Source: Ignavibacteriaceae bacterium (GTDB lineage Bacteria > Bacteroidota > Ignavibacteria > Ignavibacteriales > Ignavibacteriaceae). From it: DNA of 7,501 bases. This document shows, piece by piece, positions 5,762-7,501 of the stretch. The translations under genes were made by a program, and so were the position numbers. Every line of letters begins with the position of its first letter. The first letter of the stretch is position 1. The notes below the pieces were generated by a model. The model made no database searches and was not told the DNA's origin. It saw nothing but the letters and a program-made list of their open reading frames with translations. The stretch spans positions 1 to 7,501 of the forward strand of contig JARLHB010000196.1 of NCBI GenBank assembly GCA_031292465.1, written 5' to 3'.

Positions 5762-6499
5762 TTATTTATTCCCTACTTCTACTTCCGAATAAATTTTAAT
5801 TGTTTTATAGATATTCCTCGGGTCATTGGAAAAAATTGTTAATGAACGTACAAGCTTTCCCTGCTTTCCCGATGAATCAAACTGCACTAATACTTCACCT
5901 TCCTGCCCTGCAGGAATATCTTTGTTTTTCACAACTGCCGCCGTGCATCCGCATGAAGTGCTGATATCCCTGATTCTTAGTGTGGCAGTTCCTTTGTTTA
6001 CAACTTTAAAAGTATGCTTTACAACATCACCCTGTTTCATTTTCCCAAAATTAAATTCATTCTCGGGCAAATAAATTACAGGGCTCATTAATGAATCTCC
6101 CGGCGCAAAAGACAACGTCGGAGTTTTGGGATCAGCTTTAGTAATATAAATCTTTATATCCGGATTACCCGGGTCATTGGTTTTTATTGTTACATAACTA
6201 TCCGCACCATTTAAAGTTCCGTCATTTGTATAGCCTACGTTAAGCCTTGCAGAATCTGTTGGTGAGAGAGTTACCCTGTTAAGGACAGCAGTAACAGACT
6301 TACTCGATGTAGTTGTACCCAGAAATTTTAAAGTTTCATCACCGGAATTATATATCATATAAACATGGTGAACTGTAGATTTTTCCGGTACTGTTGAGTA
6401 ATCATAATTAGTCTGTGGTATAGTAATTTTGGGGCCAATAGCCTGAGCGAACACACAAGCTGAAAGGAGAGCCAGAAACAGAAGTATCTTTTTAAACAT
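5762..6499 (-). CDS. Exported DUF1573 protein with two Ig-like domains, function unknown
   Basis: The protein has 245 residues. A signal peptide is clear: basic MFKK, then a hydrophobic core to about residue 18. It could be cut after VFA (18), but LSAC at 12-15 also fits a lipobox, so it may be periplasmic or a lipoprotein. Two beta-rich repeats follow. The first, about 25-121, ends with IKTNDPGNPDIKIYI. The second, about 145-245, is a good DUF1573 domain with FNFGKMKQGD, HTFKVVNKG, the signature TSCGCTAAVV at 181-190, and SLTIFSNDPRN. The first repeat has the same fold pattern (YNSGDETL, KTNDPGNP) but lacks the SCGC cysteines, so it looks like a degenerate copy. Such domains resemble ASH/MSP-like modules thought to mediate protein contacts. 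The family role is not established. The ATG overlaps the end of tsaB by 8 nt and follows AAGGA. accD begins 2 nt after its stop. Confidence 0.93.
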   Translation of the reverse strand: MFKKILLFLALLSACVFAQAIGPKITIPQTNYDYSTVPEKSTVHHVYMIYNSGDETLKFLGTTTSSKSVTAVLNRVTLSPTDSARLNVGYTNDGTLNGADSYVTIKTNDPGNPDIKIYITKADPKTPTLSFAPGDSLMSPVIYLPENEFNFGKMKQGDVVKHTFKVVNKGTATLRIRDISTSCGCTAAVVKNKDIPAGQEGEVLVQFDSSGKQGKLVRSLTIFSNDPRNIYKTIKIYSEVEVGNK

Positions 6500-7208
6500 T
6501 CTTTCTTTCCTTTATAATAAAGTTCTTAAGATAATTAGGTTCCAGGTAATCATAATTCGTCATTGCTAAATCAGAGCCGAATAAATCCGCCCACCTTGCT
6601 ACAAAAACAGGCGAAGGCGCTGTTAACTTTATTCCGCCGGAATGTAAATTCAATTTTATTTCTTTATCAATTTCATTTTTAAAAACATTTACATTCCCGA
6701 ATATCATACAATCTTTACTTAGAATATCTAATTCGGATAAGTTTATAATTTTCAAATTCTCTGCAAATATATAATTATTAGACCTGTCTAACAAATTAGA
6801 AACAGTTTTGAACTTTGCATAATATACTTCTTCCATATTAACCTTATTGGCAATAATAAACTCTGTCTTGTCCGGAAGATGTGCCGCTATCTGCAGCGCT
6901 AATGCTTCAAATGTAGGGACTGGAATTATCGGGAGGCTTAAACCGAACGCTATTCCCTTTGCCGCAGACATACCTATCCTTAAACCTGTAAATGAACCGG
7001 GACCAGCCGAAACTGCAATTGCACCTACATCATTTGTTTCAATGCCGGCAGTTTTAATTACATAATCAATTGTTTCAAACAATTTTTCCGCATGAATATT
7101 TTTAAAACGGATACTTGCTTCAAAAAATTTCTCATCATTAAAATAGACACACGCGCCGCATAAGCTTTCGGATGTCTCTATAGATAATATTGGTTTGTTT
7201 TCATTCAT
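6492..7208 (-). CDS. tsaB: tRNA threonylcarbamoyladenosine biosynthesis protein TsaB
   Basis: TsaB is the non-catalytic ASKHA-fold partner of TsaD. With TsaE they transfer the threonylcarbamoyl group to A37 of ANN-decoding tRNAs. From the ATG at 7208 the protein has 238 residues, usual for TsaB. Seen: LSIETSE at 8-14, HAEKLF at 39-44, the family hallmark SAGPGSFTGLR at 67-77 followed by IGMSAAKGIAFGL, and PVPTFEAL soon after. The HxxxH metal site of TsaD is absent, as expected for TsaB. The start overlaps the tsaE stop by 8 nt and has little Shine-Dalgarno sequence, so coupling is likely. An in-frame TTG at 7217 would add three residues and is less attractive. The C-terminus overlaps the start of the DUF1573 gene by 8 nt. 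Having tsaE and tsaB side by side supports both calls. Confidence 0.96.
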   Translation of the reverse strand: MNENKPILSIETSESLCGACVYFNDEKFFEASIRFKNIHAEKLFETIDYVIKTAGIETNDVGAIAVSAGPGSFTGLRIGMSAAKGIAFGLSLPIIPVPTFEALALQIAAHLPDKTEFIIANKVNMEEVYYAKFKTVSNLLDRSNNYIFAENLKIINLSELDILSKDCMIFGNVNVFKNEIDKEIKLNLHSGGIKLTAPSPVFVARWADLFGSDLAMTNYDYLEPNYLKNFIIKERKNV

Positions 7209-7501
7209 ATTTTTCAAAAATAAATTCTCGTGAAAAGTCGTCTTTTAAATTGATACTTATTTCTATCCTTTTGTGCGGCAGTATAGCCGGCATCAAATTA
7301 CCCCATTCTATAAATGTAACCGCGTCGCCATCGTTCAGGTAATCGTTAAAGCCTATATCAAACAGTTCGGCAGAATCATTTATCCGGTAAAAATCAAAAT
7401 GATAAATTTTGAATTTCCCAACATATTCGTTTACTATTGCAAAAGTAGGGCTGCTGACATTTTCTATACCGATATTCTTCAGCGCCTGCCTTATAAAAAA
7501 A
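7201..7501 (-). CDS. tsaE: tRNA threonylcarbamoyladenosine biosynthesis ATPase TsaE, N-terminus cut by window edge
   Basis: TsaE is the small P-loop ATPase that binds TsaB-TsaD and resets the complex during t6A37 formation. The last 100 codons are present out of about 140-155 usual, so the Walker A GxxGxGKT lies outside the window. Visible from the left of the protein: a stretch FIRQALKNIGI that normally directly follows Walker A, then VSSPTF, the conserved HFDFYRI (HxDxYR), FDIGFNDYLND, and the FIEWGNLMPAILP block (EW...LP) near the end. The TGA at 7201-7203 overlaps the tsaB start in the string ATGAATGA. It is the first visible gene of the operon that continues through tsaB, the DUF1573 gene, accD and panC; its own promoter is not in view. 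Assignment is firm despite the truncation. Confidence 0.95.
   Translation of the reverse strand, partial: FFIRQALKNIGIENVSSPTFAIVNEYVGKFKIYHFDFYRINDSAELFDIGFNDYLNDGDAVTFIEWGNLMPAILPHKRIEISINLKDDFSREFIFEKYE

Noticed and set aside
7495..7501. A-run at the right edge as a frameshift site in tsaE
   Set aside because: It encodes Phe-Phe in frame next to the expected P-loop region and is cut by the window edge, so nothing can be concluded.

Overview
This window is about 7.5 kb of AT-rich bacterial chromosome made almost entirely of housekeeping genes: nine protein genes, two of them cut by the window edges. No rRNA, tRNA, CRISPR array, insertion sequence or phage gene was seen. The gene set (long-form DnaK, Hsp20, single-domain BirA, type III CoaX, PanC, AccD, an exported DUF1573 protein, TsaB, TsaE), the strong AAGGAG ribosome sites on the stress genes and the AT-rich codon use suggest a Gram-negative of the Bacteroidota/Chlorobi/Ignavibacteria (FCB) group. 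Ignavibacteria-like is my best guess, from protein flavour only. It is an inference and not a database result.

Layout. Positions 1-2277 (minus strand) hold a stress operon, hsp20 then dnaK; dnaK runs off the left edge without its last few dozen residues. Positions 2278-2510 are a divergent intergenic region. It holds a good extended -10 promoter for hsp20, a perfect 11-bp inverted repeat of unknown role, and a 9-bp direct repeat that overlaps a possible birA promoter. Positions 2511-4049 (plus strand) hold birA and coaX, joined stop-to-start with no gap. Positions 4061-7501 (minus strand) hold a tight five-gene operon transcribed tsaE, tsaB, DUF1573 gene, accD, panC. The DUF1573 and tsaB starts overlap the preceding gene by 8 nt each, and the other gaps are only a few bases. 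It converges on coaX with 11 bp between the two stop codons.

How the genes fit together. DnaK and Hsp20 act in protein folding and aggregate holding. BirA attaches biotin to the carrier subunit of acetyl-CoA carboxylase, and AccD is the carboxyltransferase beta subunit of the same enzyme. PanC makes pantothenate and CoaX phosphorylates it in the first step to CoA. The centre of the window is therefore biased toward making CoA and malonyl-CoA. TsaE and TsaB belong to the t6A37 tRNA modification machinery. The DUF1573 protein is exported and of unknown function.

I did not find a clearly novel system. The items most worth a second look are: panC lacks any ATG, GTG or TTG start upstream of its conserved N-terminus and probably starts at ATT or ATC; an AT-rich perfect palindrome lies upstream of the hsp20-dnaK promoter, where no CIRCE or HAIR element is visible; and an exported two-domain DUF1573 protein is embedded between tsaB and accD.
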